A stretch of 64,000 bases of DNA from an uncultured Anaerofilum sp. (GTDB lineage Bacteria > Bacillota > Clostridia > Oscillospirales > Ruminococcaceae). Every line of letters starts with the position of its first letter. The stretch's first letter is position 1. Position numbers and translations under genes: made by a program. The notes beneath the pieces are model-generated. The model was not told the DNA's origin, ran no database searches, and saw nothing but the letters and a program-made list of their open reading frames with translations. Positions 36,171-44,017 of this stretch are shown piece after piece. Location of the stretch: positions 150,021 through 214,020 of the forward strand of contig CALWZC010000001.1 in NCBI GenBank assembly GCA_944385935.1, read 5' to 3'.

Positions 36171-38021
36171 TTATTTTTGCTCCAGTTTCAAAGCTCGTGT
36201 GGCATTGAGAATGGCAATCACTGCTACGCCTACATCAGCAAAAACAGCCTCCCACATATTGGCAAGACCAAAAGCACCCATCAGCAAAAACAAGCCTTTG
36301 ATACCCAAAGCAAACACAATATTTTGGTGAACAATCCTCAATGTTTTGCGGGAAATGTGGATTGCCTGCGAAATTTTGGAGGGGGAATCATCCATCAATA
36401 CAACATCAGCCGCCTCAATAGCTGCATCGGAACCCATAGCTCCCATAGCAATGCCAATATCCGAACGGGACAGAACAGGCGCATCATTGACACCATCGCC
36501 TACAAAAGCAAGGTGTTTCCCTTGCTGCCGCTGCAACAAGAGTGCTTCCACAACCTCTACCTTATCCGCCGGCAATAGTTGGGTGTGTACCTCGTCTAAG
36601 CCAAGTTGTTTGGCTACTGCCTCGCCAGTGGCTTTGGTGTCGCCGGTGAGCATTACCATCTTCCGAACCCCTGCTTGACGCAAGGAGGAAATTGCAGAAG
36701 TGGCATCCTCTTTTACTTCGTCGGAAATAATCAGATAGCCCAAATAGTTGCCCTCTTTTGCCACATGAACAACCGTTCCTGTTTGGGTGGGAGCCTGTAC
36801 CGAAAGATGGAACTGTTCCATCAACTTGCTGTTGCCCACTACCACATTGCAGCCATCCACTGAGGCCGTAACCCCATAGCCAGCCAATTCTTTTACTTGG
36901 TCAACTCGGTTGGAATCTAGCTCTTTTGCCCATGCAGAGCGCAAAGATTGGGAAATTGGATGGTTGGAATAGCACTCCGCTAAAGCTGCAACCTCTAACA
37001 ACTCTTGTGGAGAAACGCCCTCTTGTGGCTGTATGTGAGATACCGAAAAACTGCCCTTGGTAAGAGTACCAGTTTTATCAAATACCATAATGTCTGTACG
37101 GGCTAGAGCCTCTAAGTAGTTGCCACCCTTGACCAAAATACCACAGCGAGAGGCTGCCCCAATGCCTCCAAAAAAGCTGAGAGGCACCGAAATAACCAAA
37201 GCACAAGGACAGGAGATAACCAAGAAAATCAAAGCACGTTCTAGCCAAATTTGCCATTGACCTGTGATAAGGGAAGGAACCAACGCCAGCACACAGGCAG
37301 AAATAACCACAGCCGGGGTATACCAGCGGGCAAAACGGGTGATAAAGTTTTCGGCTTTGGCCTTTTTTGCGCTGGAGTTTTCTACCAAATCCAAAATTTT
37401 GGAAACGGTAGATTGCTCAAAGGCTTTGGTTACCTGTACTTTCAAAAGTCCAGAGAGATTAACACAGCCACTAATTACTTCATTGCCTTGCTGTATGTCA
37501 CGGGGGACAGATTCTCCTGTTAAGGCTGCGGTGTCCAAAGTGGAACTGCCCTCTAAAACAATGCCATCCAAGGGGATTTTTTCTCCCGGTTGCACAACAA
37601 TGGTTTGCCCAACCTCAATTTCTTCAGGGTCTACCTGTACCAGTTTGCCATCTTGCAGAATGTTGGCATAGTCGGGGCGAATATCCATCAAGGCAGCAAT
37701 GGACTTTCTGGAGCGACCAACGGCATAGCTTTGGAACAGCTCGCCCACCTGATAAAAGAGCATAACCCCACAGGCTTCTGTAAAATCACCCAGCACAATT
37801 GCCCCTATGGTGGCGATTGCCATTAGAAAGTTTTCGTCAAATATTTGTCCGTTCAAAATGTTGCGGATGGCTTTCCAGAGTACATCCCAACCAATAAAAA
37901 GGTACACTGCCAGAAATAAGATGGTCTTTGCCAAAGGAAATAGGGGAAGAAGGGACACGCCTACAAGACCAACCGCCGCAATAAGAATGCGCACAAGTTC
38001 TCGTTTTTGCTTTTTACTCAT
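36171..38021 (-). CDS. Heavy-metal translocating P-type ATPase (Cd/Zn/Co exporter type)
   Basis: P1B-type ATPase exporting divalent soft metals; 616 residues. Motifs: A-domain TGES, CPC in the metal-binding helix (SCPCALVISVP), phosphorylation loop DKTGTLTKG, the HP motif (NHPISQS), and hinge GDGVNDAPVLS. There is no N-terminal metal-binding domain; that domain is a separate protein encoded just upstream. An ArsR/CadC-like regulator gene heads the cluster. CPC with that regulator points to Zn/Cd/Pb rather than copper, by family knowledge. Confidence 0.93.
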   Translation of the reverse strand: MSKKQKRELVRILIAAVGLVGVSLLPLFPLAKTILFLAVYLFIGWDVLWKAIRNILNGQIFDENFLMAIATIGAIVLGDFTEACGVMLFYQVGELFQSYAVGRSRKSIAALMDIRPDYANILQDGKLVQVDPEEIEVGQTIVVQPGEKIPLDGIVLEGSSTLDTAALTGESVPRDIQQGNEVISGCVNLSGLLKVQVTKAFEQSTVSKILDLVENSSAKKAKAENFITRFARWYTPAVVISACVLALVPSLITGQWQIWLERALIFLVISCPCALVISVPLSFFGGIGAASRCGILVKGGNYLEALARTDIMVFDKTGTLTKGSFSVSHIQPQEGVSPQELLEVAALAECYSNHPISQSLRSAWAKELDSNRVDQVKELAGYGVTASVDGCNVVVGNSKLMEQFHLSVQAPTQTGTVVHVAKEGNYLGYLIISDEVKEDATSAISSLRQAGVRKMVMLTGDTKATGEAVAKQLGLDEVHTQLLPADKVEVVEALLLQRQQGKHLAFVGDGVNDAPVLSRSDIGIAMGAMGSDAAIEAADVVLMDDSPSKISQAIHISRKTLRIVHQNIVFALGIKGLFLLMGAFGLANMWEAVFADVGVAVIAILNATRALKLEQK

Positions 38022-38056
38022 ATAAAATTGCTCCTCACATCACAGGATGTTGCAGA

Positions 38057-38275
38057 TTAGTGAATAATGCGGCAATCCGGCTCGATTTTTTTGCAGATTT
38101 TTTCCGCTTGCAGCAAAATTTCTTCCATCTGCTCTTGTGGGGCTTCTAGGGTCATCTTTTGGGTAAGAAAATTGATGGTCACTTTTTCTACACCGGGCAG
38201 TTTTTCAATGGCATCTTGCATTTTTTGGGCGCAATGTGCACAGTCTAATTCTTCCATTTTAAATACCTTTTTCAT
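38057..38275 (-). CDS. Stand-alone heavy-metal-associated (HMA) domain protein
   Basis: Small metal-binding protein, 72 residues, ferredoxin-like HMA fold. The metal site is CAHC (Cys12 and Cys15 in MEELDCAHCAQKM). It sits between arsR and the ATPase gene and looks like the detached N-terminal domain of the exporter, acting as a metallochaperone. GAGGTG precedes the ATG. Confidence 0.88.
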   Translation of the reverse strand: MKKVFKMEELDCAHCAQKMQDAIEKLPGVEKVTINFLTQKMTLEAPQEQMEEILLQAEKICKKIEPDCRIIH

Positions 38276-38322
38276 ACTTGATACACCTCATATTGTTATT
38301 TTTTAGGGCTTATAGCCCTTTG

Positions 38323-38685
38323 TTACTCTGTTACATGTTCCATGCCTTGCCCAATAATGCGGCGAACATGGTCATCGGCAAGGGAATAAAATACGGTTTT
38401 TCCATCTCGACGAAACTTCACCAGCTTGGAGTTTTTTAGCACTCGCAGCTGATGAGAGATAGCCGTTTGACTAACCCCCAACAACTGGGCAATATCACAT
38501 ACACAAAGCTCAGCTTCAAAGAGAGCATATAAAATTTTGATACGGGTGGAATCTCCGAATACTTTAAATAATTCCGCCAAATCGTACAAGGTTTCATCGG
38601 GAGGCATTTCGCTTAGAACTTTGTGTACGGCTTCTTCATGAAGATGTAAAAAGCCACAACATTCAGCTACAGGCTCTTTTGCCAT
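38323..38685 (-). CDS. ArsR/SmtB family metal-sensing repressor (CadC-like)
   Basis: Winged-helix dimeric repressor released from DNA by metal; 120 residues. An N-terminal Cys pair (Cys9, Cys10) and the alpha-3 motif ELCVCDIA (Cys61, Cys63) match the alpha-3N metal site of CadC-type sensors of Cd, Pb or Zn. The recognition helix is VSQTAISHQLRVLKNSKLV. The frame extends 11 codons upstream, but GAGGTGATACC precedes this ATG (MAKEPVAECC). Its operator overlaps its own promoter, so it probably controls itself, the HMA protein and the ATPase. Confidence 0.92.
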   Translation of the reverse strand: MAKEPVAECCGFLHLHEEAVHKVLSEMPPDETLYDLAELFKVFGDSTRIKILYALFEAELCVCDIAQLLGVSQTAISHQLRVLKNSKLVKFRRDGKTVFYSLADDHVRRIIGQGMEHVTE

Positions 38686-38700
38686 TGGTATCACCTCTAT

Positions 38701-38720
38701 ATATGAATATCTGTTCATAT
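38701..38720 (-). promoter_or_regulatory. ArsR/SmtB-type operator
   Basis: Imperfect inverted repeat ATATGAATATCTGTTCATAT, matching the usual TGAA-centred operators of this repressor family, placed just downstream of the -10 box and before the arsR ribosome site. Confidence 0.8.
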
Positions 38721-38747
38721 GTTAATACTTTTGTAGGGGAATGTCAA
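38719..38747 (-). promoter_or_regulatory. Promoter of the metal-resistance operon
   Basis: Minus strand TTGACA, a 17-bp spacer, TAACAT; the operator follows immediately. Confidence 0.7.
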
Positions 38748-38770
38748 GAGGAAAGTGGAATTTTTTGCAA

Positions 38771-38801
38771 CAAAAAGGCTCTGCAATGTTGCAGAGCCTT
38801 T
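38771..38801 (-). terminator. Terminator of the amidohydrolase gene
   Basis: AAAGGCTCTGCAA pairs with TTGCAGAGCCTTT, followed on the minus strand by TTGTTGC after the T-rich arm end. Confidence 0.8.
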
Positions 38802-38826
38802 GGAAAGATTGATGTATTAAGAAAAA

Positions 38827-39981
38827 TTACTCACGCACATAGGCAATTTCGCCATTACACAACACATAGCATACAATGCTTTCCACAGAGAAGGGAGAAC
38901 CGTCTGTGATAACAATATCCGCATCTTTGCCGGGTTCCAAGCTGCCCACACGCTGAGAGATTCCCAAGTGGCGAGCGGGATTGATGGTAATTGCCTGCAA
39001 AGCAGCAAAGGAGTCCATACCTGCTTTAATTGCCATACCGGCACACAAAGGAAGATGTTGCTGTGGGATAACAGGAGAATCGGTGATGATGGATACAGCA
39101 CAGCCAGCCTCTGCCAAAATGCCGGGAGTTTGCCAGCATTTGTATTGTAGCTCGTATTTGGAGGGGTGGCCAAGGGTGGGGCCTACAGCCAAAGGAACAT
39201 TTTCTTTTGCCAATTCCTGTGCAATCAAGTGGCCTTCGGTTACATGCTCTAAGGTAATATCTACATCAAATTCTTTGGCAATGCGCAAAGCGGTGAAGAT
39301 ATCGTTGGCTTGATGAGCATGGGCCTTTAGGGGGATTTCTTTCTTTAGAACAGGAATCAAAGCCTCCATTTTTGCATCGTATGCAGGAGCCTTCAACACA
39401 TCATCGCCAGCAGCTTCTTTCTTTGCCAAATACTGCTTTGCTTTGAACAGTGCTTCCCGAATCAGGGCGGCGTTGGTCATACGGCTGCTAATGCCTTTGT
39501 CTTTGTATACCCGCTTTGGATTTTCGCCAAAGGCACACTTCATGGCAGTGGTTTCCTTTACAATCATGGAATCCACGCGAATGCCGTTGGTTTTGATGGC
39601 GGTGAAGGTTCCACCAAGAGCGTTAGAGCTTCCCGGGCCGGTAGAAACACAGGTAACACCACCTTCTAGTGCATGGCGCAGGGAAACATCCATAGGATTG
39701 ATACCATCGATGGCACGCAAATGGGGGGTAACGGGGTCGTTGTACTCGTTGTAATCCTTGCCTTCATATCCAATGGCACTTCCATCCAATCCAATGTGGC
39801 AATGTGCCTCTACAAACCCGGGATAGACAGACAAACCACTGGCATCAATAATTTGACAGCCAGCAGGTGCCTCTACATCTGGGCCAATTTTTTGGATGGT
39901 TGTTCCTTCCACCAAAATGCTGCCCACAAAAGGTTGGGGAGAAAGCGCGGTGTGGATAAGACCATTTTTAATACAAATCAT
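38827..39981 (-). CDS. Amidohydrolase family protein
   Basis: Metal-dependent hydrolase of the imidazolonepropionase/adenosine deaminase-like superfamily, 384 residues. The metal site HxH is seen in VYPGFVEAHCHIG, with later ligands in LKAHAHQANDI and ITLEHVTEGH and the C-terminal Asp in VSIITDSPVI, then EPGKDADIVITDGSPF. The frame runs 19 codons further up, but GAGGAG precedes the ATG at 39981. The substrate is unknown. It is the end of a minus-strand run of unrelated metabolic genes. Confidence 0.85.
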   Translation of the reverse strand: MICIKNGLIHTALSPQPFVGSILVEGTTIQKIGPDVEAPAGCQIIDASGLSVYPGFVEAHCHIGLDGSAIGYEGKDYNEYNDPVTPHLRAIDGINPMDVSLRHALEGGVTCVSTGPGSSNALGGTFTAIKTNGIRVDSMIVKETTAMKCAFGENPKRVYKDKGISSRMTNAALIREALFKAKQYLAKKEAAGDDVLKAPAYDAKMEALIPVLKKEIPLKAHAHQANDIFTALRIAKEFDVDITLEHVTEGHLIAQELAKENVPLAVGPTLGHPSKYELQYKCWQTPGILAEAGCAVSIITDSPVIPQQHLPLCAGMAIKAGMDSFAALQAITINPARHLGISQRVGSLEPGKDADIVITDGSPFSVESIVCYVLCNGEIAYVRE

Positions 39982-40009
39982 AAAAAACACTCCTCTATTA
40001 TGTATAAAA

Positions 40010-40486
40010 TTAATTATTAGAACAATTTGCTGCATCAATGGATAATAGAATCATTAAACACAGCAAAGCGTTTTCTTCCTTTACAATCTCTACGCTGTAT
40101 GTATCAGAAAAATGGAACAATTCACGGTCTACCTGCATGATGAGGTCACCATAGCTGTCTTTTACGGTGTAATTCCATTCCAGCCAATTTCCTTCAATAA
40201 TCCAATCCTTACAGCTTAGTGTGTATACAGGTTTAAAAAATGTAAATTCCTTTTTTAGCTCCCCAATTTTTCGTTGTTCTTCTCCTAGGTAAAAAGAGAA
40301 TTTAGGCAAAAAGGTGAGAATTTCTTCTTGCACACGTCCTAAATAGTGGCCAGAAGCATCACTGATTTCCAGCCGATGGCCCCAAGAAAGTTTTCCTTGC
40401 ACAGTGAAAGCGGTTTCTTCAAATTCGTTGTAGATGTCATAGCTATCAAACCAAGAAAAAATTCGCTGTTTCATCAAAAGTTTCAT
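40010..40486 (-). CDS. LURP-one-related family protein
   Basis: A 158-residue protein of the LURP-one/YxjI (DUF567) family, a tubby-like beta-barrel with no defined biochemical role. The family pattern is MKQRIFSWFDSYDIYNEFEETAFTVQGKLSWGHRLEISDASG followed by VQEEILTFLPKFSFYL. Its AAAGGAG site overlaps the last codons of the upstream oxidoreductase gene, so the two are co-translated. Confidence 0.85.
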   Translation of the reverse strand: MKLLMKQRIFSWFDSYDIYNEFEETAFTVQGKLSWGHRLEISDASGHYLGRVQEEILTFLPKFSFYLGEEQRKIGELKKEFTFFKPVYTLSCKDWIIEGNWLEWNYTVKDSYGDLIMQVDRELFHFSDTYSVEIVKEENALLCLMILLSIDAANCSNN

Positions 40487-40493
40487 AACAGTT

Positions 40494-41468
40494 TTACTCC
40501 TTTTCGCAAAGATAAAAAATGTCCCAATGGCTGCGTAAATCGTCCATCCAGTTGAGAATTTTTAGGGTTTCGCTGTGTGGCATGGCAGGGCACTCGCTCC
40601 AGCCCTGTTCAATGGCGTGACAGAGTTGTTCTACTTCGTATTCATACCCAGTGATTTTATGAGGGAAGGAATGCTTTGTGGCTCTGCCATCTTCCATTAT
40701 AACAACAAAATCTTCTGCTTGCCAGAAAGAACGAATAAAAATGTGGCCTTTCTCTCCGTAAATGGTGGCACTGTTGTCTAAAGTACAAAGCATATTGGAT
40801 TGCAGGCTGGCAATCTGTCCTTGTGCAAATTTTAAGATAATGGAATTGTAAGCATCCACACCCGCAGGAGTTTTGGTACAGGCAGAGGTCATTTCTACAA
40901 TATCAGTGCCAAAGGCAATGGCTGCCATCGTTAAGGGATAAATGCCCAAATCCAGCAAAGCTCCGCCCGCCAGTTCAGGTTGTGCCATACGAGGACGGTC
41001 AGAAACCGGGAACCCAAAGGAACATTTCATAGACAAAGGAGTACCAATCACGCCCTGTTGTAAGACCTCTTGCAAGGCTGCAACAAAAGGCATATAACGT
41101 GTCCATGTGGCCTCGGTAAGAATAACCCCGTTTTCCTTTGCCAATGCGAACAGTTCTTCTGCCTGTTTTGCATTTACAGTCATAGGCTTTTCACACAAAA
41201 CATGTTTTTTGGCTTGGAGGGCTTGTTTTACCTGTTGGTAATGGTGGCTGTGGGGGCTGCCAATATAGACAATATCCACTTTTGGGTCAGAAAAAAGTGA
41301 TTCATAGTTGTCATACCAACGCTCAAAGCCATAGGTCTGGGCAAATTCTTTTGCACGTTCCCCATCACGGGCAGCAACAGCATAACAATGTACCTGTGGC
41401 ATTTGGTTTACTGTAGATGCCATTTTTGCGGCAATATTTCCAGCAGTGAGAATTGCAAAATTAAACAT
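40494..41468 (-). CDS. Gfo/Idh/MocA family oxidoreductase
   Basis: NAD(P)-dependent sugar or cyclitol dehydrogenase, 324 residues. The N-terminal Rossmann domain is FAILTAGNIAAKMASTV with the cofactor helix CEKPMTVNAKQAEELFA, whose EKP Lys is conserved. The C-terminal alpha/beta domain has the GALLDLGIYPL motif, with DLGIYP in place of the common DxGxH. The substrate is unknown. It is followed after 7 nt by the LURP-one gene. Confidence 0.9.
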   Translation of the reverse strand: MFNFAILTAGNIAAKMASTVNQMPQVHCYAVAARDGERAKEFAQTYGFERWYDNYESLFSDPKVDIVYIGSPHSHHYQQVKQALQAKKHVLCEKPMTVNAKQAEELFALAKENGVILTEATWTRYMPFVAALQEVLQQGVIGTPLSMKCSFGFPVSDRPRMAQPELAGGALLDLGIYPLTMAAIAFGTDIVEMTSACTKTPAGVDAYNSIILKFAQGQIASLQSNMLCTLDNSATIYGEKGHIFIRSFWQAEDFVVIMEDGRATKHSFPHKITGYEYEVEQLCHAIEQGWSECPAMPHSETLKILNWMDDLRSHWDIFYLCEKE

Positions 41469-41486
41469 GATGTTTCAACTCCTTAC

Positions 41487-42074
41487 TTATTTTGTATTAG
41501 ATGAATAGGTGTGGGTACAAATTTGCTGAATCTTTTCCCGAATAGCAACATAATCTTCAAATGCAATAGGTTTTTGTATAGGATTGCGCAACAGTGCAGC
41601 AGGGTGCAACGTTGCAGTAAAAAAGACACCGTTTTTCTCTACCCATTGTCCATGTTCTTTGCTGACAGAAAAATTGGGGCGAATCATTCTTTGGGCAGCA
41701 ATTCTTCCTAAACATACCACAATTTTTGGTTGAATAATGGAAAATTGCTGGCGAAGCCAAGGCATACAGGCTTCCCATTCCTCTGCCAAAGGGTCACGGT
41801 TGTTGGGTGGGCGACATTTTACAATATTGGCAATAAAAATATTTTTGTCCCGATGGAGCCCAATGGCTTGCAAGTAGCAATCCAATAATTGCCCACTGCG
41901 CCCAACAAAGGGCAAACCTTGTTCATCCTCATTTTGACCGGGCCCTTCTCCCACAAACATGACTTCTGCATTTGGTACACCTGTGCCAAATACCACATTG
42001 GTGCGAGTTTGGCAAAGTGAGCACCTTTGACATTGTACACATTGCTGTCGTAGCTGTTCCAGTTGCAGCTCCAT
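41487..42074 (-). CDS. Uracil-DNA glycosylase, family 4 (4Fe-4S)
   Basis: Removes uracil from DNA in base excision repair; 195 residues. Iron-sulfur cysteines are near the N-terminus (CVQCQRCSLC). Motif A is GEGPGQNEDEQGLPFVGRSGQLL and the C-terminal motif is HPAALLRNP. The frame is open 20 codons upstream; AAGGAGG before the ATG at 42074 fixes the start. With dut and the OGG1-like gene, this is one of three DNA-base quality-control genes in the window. Confidence 0.93.
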   Translation of the reverse strand: MELQLEQLRQQCVQCQRCSLCQTRTNVVFGTGVPNAEVMFVGEGPGQNEDEQGLPFVGRSGQLLDCYLQAIGLHRDKNIFIANIVKCRPPNNRDPLAEEWEACMPWLRQQFSIIQPKIVVCLGRIAAQRMIRPNFSVSKEHGQWVEKNGVFFTATLHPAALLRNPIQKPIAFEDYVAIREKIQQICTHTYSSNTK

Positions 42075-42173
42075 ACAAAACCTCCTTACATAACACAAAG
42101 CTATCCTTTTCAGATATTCCTTATTGTAACACAATTAGATAAAAAATACATTACAAAAACAAGAATCAATCCC

Positions 42174-42201
42174 TTGAAGTTAAAGGAAGATGTGCTACAA
42201 T
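42174..42201 (+). promoter_or_regulatory. Candidate promoter of pduL
   Basis: TTGAAG, a 16-bp spacer, TACAAT. Confidence 0.5.
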
Positions 42202-42243
42202 AAAAGAAGAATACTGAAGGAATGAAAGGAAGGAAAACGAATT

Positions 42244-42807
42244 ATGAAAATTTTGGTAGAAACTTCCGCACGTCATGTGCATGTAACAAAAGAGGCTTTG
42301 GAAACCCTGTTTGGTGCAGGATATGAATTGACCGTTAAGAAGATGTTGAGCCAGCCTGGCCAGTTCGCTTCCAACGAGCGTGTAACTGTTGTTGGCCCCA
42401 AAAAGGAAATGGCAAACGTTTCTATTCTTGGCCCCTGCCGTAGCGCAAACCAAGTAGAGCTGAGTGCAACTGATGCCCGTTCCATTGGTTTGGATGCTCC
42501 TGTTCGTGAAAGTGGTGATATTGCTGGTTCTGCTGGATGCAAGCTGGTTGGCCCTGCTGGTGAGGTAGAAATTAGCGAAGGCGTAATCGTTGCAAAGCGT
42601 CATATCCATATGACTCCTGCCGATGCACAGGCAGCAGGTGTGGCTGATAAGGATGTTGTTAAGGTTGCTTGTGGTGGCGAAGGCCGTAAGCTGGTATTTG
42701 ATGATGTTGTTATCCGTGTACGGGATGATTTTGCAACTGCTATGCACATTGACACCGACGAGAGCAATGCTGCTGGCGGCCCCAAAGAGGGAGAAATCAT
42801 TCGCTAA
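42244..42807 (+). CDS. pduL: Phosphate propanoyltransferase (PduL-type phosphotransacylase)
   Basis: Zn-dependent phosphotransacylase converting acyl-CoA and phosphate to acyl-phosphate, here probably for acetate or propionate formation. The protein has 187 residues in two beta-barrel halves. Zn-binding His residues are in SARHVHVTKEALETLFG and AKRHIHMTPADAQ; the pair GQFASNERVTVVGPK and VSILGPCRSANQVELS is typical. There are no microcompartment genes and no N-terminal encapsulation peptide, so it is likely a free cytosolic enzyme replacing Pta. Confidence 0.92.
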   Translation: MKILVETSARHVHVTKEALETLFGAGYELTVKKMLSQPGQFASNERVTVVGPKKEMANVSILGPCRSANQVELSATDARSIGLDAPVRESGDIAGSAGCKLVGPAGEVEISEGVIVAKRHIHMTPADAQAAGVADKDVVKVACGGEGRKLVFDDVVIRVRDDFATAMHIDTDESNAAGGPKEGEIIR

Positions 42808-42897
42808 GGAATGGCAGTTCGGAAGCAGACAAGGCTCCTTGAAAGGGGCTTTGCCTGCTTTTTGTGTTTGTATCAAAGAATATCAAGAGGAAAAGCA

Positions 42898-43713
42898 ATG
42901 TACGAAACAAAAATATTGCAACTAGACCTAAAAGGAATTGCCCAAAGTGGGCAATGCTTCCGTATGTGGGAAACACCAGATGGTGTGCAGTTGGTAGCAA
43001 AGGGAAAATTTTTGCAGGTTTGGGACTTGGGACAGGATATGTTTCGGTTTTCCTGTAGTCAAGAGGAATACGAAACCCTGTGGAAAGAGTATTTTGACCT
43101 AAACACAGACTATTCCCAATATCAAGCCTGTATTCTAAAAAAGGACCGCTTTTTACAACAGGCGGCTGCATATGGGCAGGGGCTGCGGATTCTCCACCAA
43201 GACCCCTTTGAAATGTTGATAAGTTTTATTATTTCTCAAAGAAAAAGTATCCCTGCCATCCGTACCGCAGTGGAAGAACTTTGTAAAACCTTTGGACAAC
43301 CCATTGATACACCCCAAGGGCAACTGTGGACATTTCCCACGGCTGACCAGTTGGCTGGTGCAAGAATAGAACAACTAAAGGAATGTGGTTTAGGATATCG
43401 GGCGGGCTATGTTCTAGATGCTGCCACAAAAGTTGCTACAGGAGAATTGGATTTAGAACAAATAGCCAACTGCAAAGATGAGGTATTGTTGCAGCGATTA
43501 CAAACCGTGTCAGGGGTGGGCATTAAAGTTGCAAGTTGCACAGCTTTGTTTGGATATCATAGGTTGCAAGCCTTGCCTGTGGATGTATGGATGCAGCGAG
43601 TATTAGAGCAGGAATATGGCGGAACATGGCCTCGTAGCTATAAAAAATATGCAGGGGTGTTGCAACAATATATGTTCTATTATGCAAGGTCGGGAAATTG
43701 GAAATTTCGGTAG
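42898..43713 (+). CDS. 8-oxoguanine DNA glycosylase (OGG1-like, HhH-GPD)
   Basis: Bifunctional glycosylase/lyase for oxidised guanine; 271 residues. An N-terminal OGG1 beta domain (GIAQSGQCFRMWE) and a helical HhH-GPD domain (FISFIISQRKSI-like helix at DPFEMLISFIISQRKSIPAI) are seen. The hairpin VSGVGIKVASC carries the catalytic Lys, and the catalytic Asp is in LPVDVWM. The frame is open to 42811, but AAGAGG precedes the ATG at 42898. It follows pduL and precedes the SRP RNA gene. Confidence 0.9.
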   Translation: MYETKILQLDLKGIAQSGQCFRMWETPDGVQLVAKGKFLQVWDLGQDMFRFSCSQEEYETLWKEYFDLNTDYSQYQACILKKDRFLQQAAAYGQGLRILHQDPFEMLISFIISQRKSIPAIRTAVEELCKTFGQPIDTPQGQLWTFPTADQLAGARIEQLKECGLGYRAGYVLDAATKVATGELDLEQIANCKDEVLLQRLQTVSGVGIKVASCTALFGYHRLQALPVDVWMQRVLEQEYGGTWPRSYKKYAGVLQQYMFYYARSGNWKFR

Positions 43714-43747
43714 GGAGAAAGTGGAACAAAAGCCCTTGCTTTTCCTC

Positions 43748-43776
43748 TTGCATATCAAAAAAAGATATGGTATAAT
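43748..43776 (+). promoter_or_regulatory. Promoter of SRP RNA
   Basis: TTGCAT, a 17-bp spacer, TATAAT, ending about 7 bp before the predicted RNA start. Confidence 0.75.
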
Positions 43777-43784
43777 AGCCCTTG

Positions 43785-43955
43785 CCGGACAAAGGGGCAG
43801 AAGTGCGTTGTTCGGCATACGGAGGGCGGGCCCTGTGCGATGGGGCCCCATGAACCATGTCAGGCGGGGAACCGAGCAGCATTAAGTGGTTTGCCCTGTG
43901 CGCCGCAGCACTCCTGTCCTCCGTATGCCAAGCAACACAGTGGGCGGTTTTTAGC
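43785..43955 (+). ncRNA. ffs: Signal recognition particle RNA (4.5S/SRP RNA)
   Basis: A long rod-like RNA in which GGCATACGGAGG pairs with CCTCCGTATGCC. The apical SRP54-binding helix has the hallmark internal loops: GTCAGGCGGGGAACCGAGCAGC, with AGCAGC on the 3' side and a GGAA-like tetraloop region. A near-consensus promoter precedes it and a T-run (GGCGGTTTTT) ends it. Its place directly before dnaX is the same as in Bacillus. Exact ends are estimated; it may be the longer type with an Alu part. Confidence 0.85.
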
Positions 43956-44017
43956 CGTTGCCTCTATGTCCGGTTTTTGTTTGTAAAAGCTGTGTAACAG
44001 AAAGGAGCAGATGGACG

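Noticed and set aside
43785..43955. Cobalamin or other riboswitch in the gap before dnaX
   Set aside because: The apical GTCAGG/AGCAGC loops, the rod-like shape and the position before dnaX identify it as SRP RNA.
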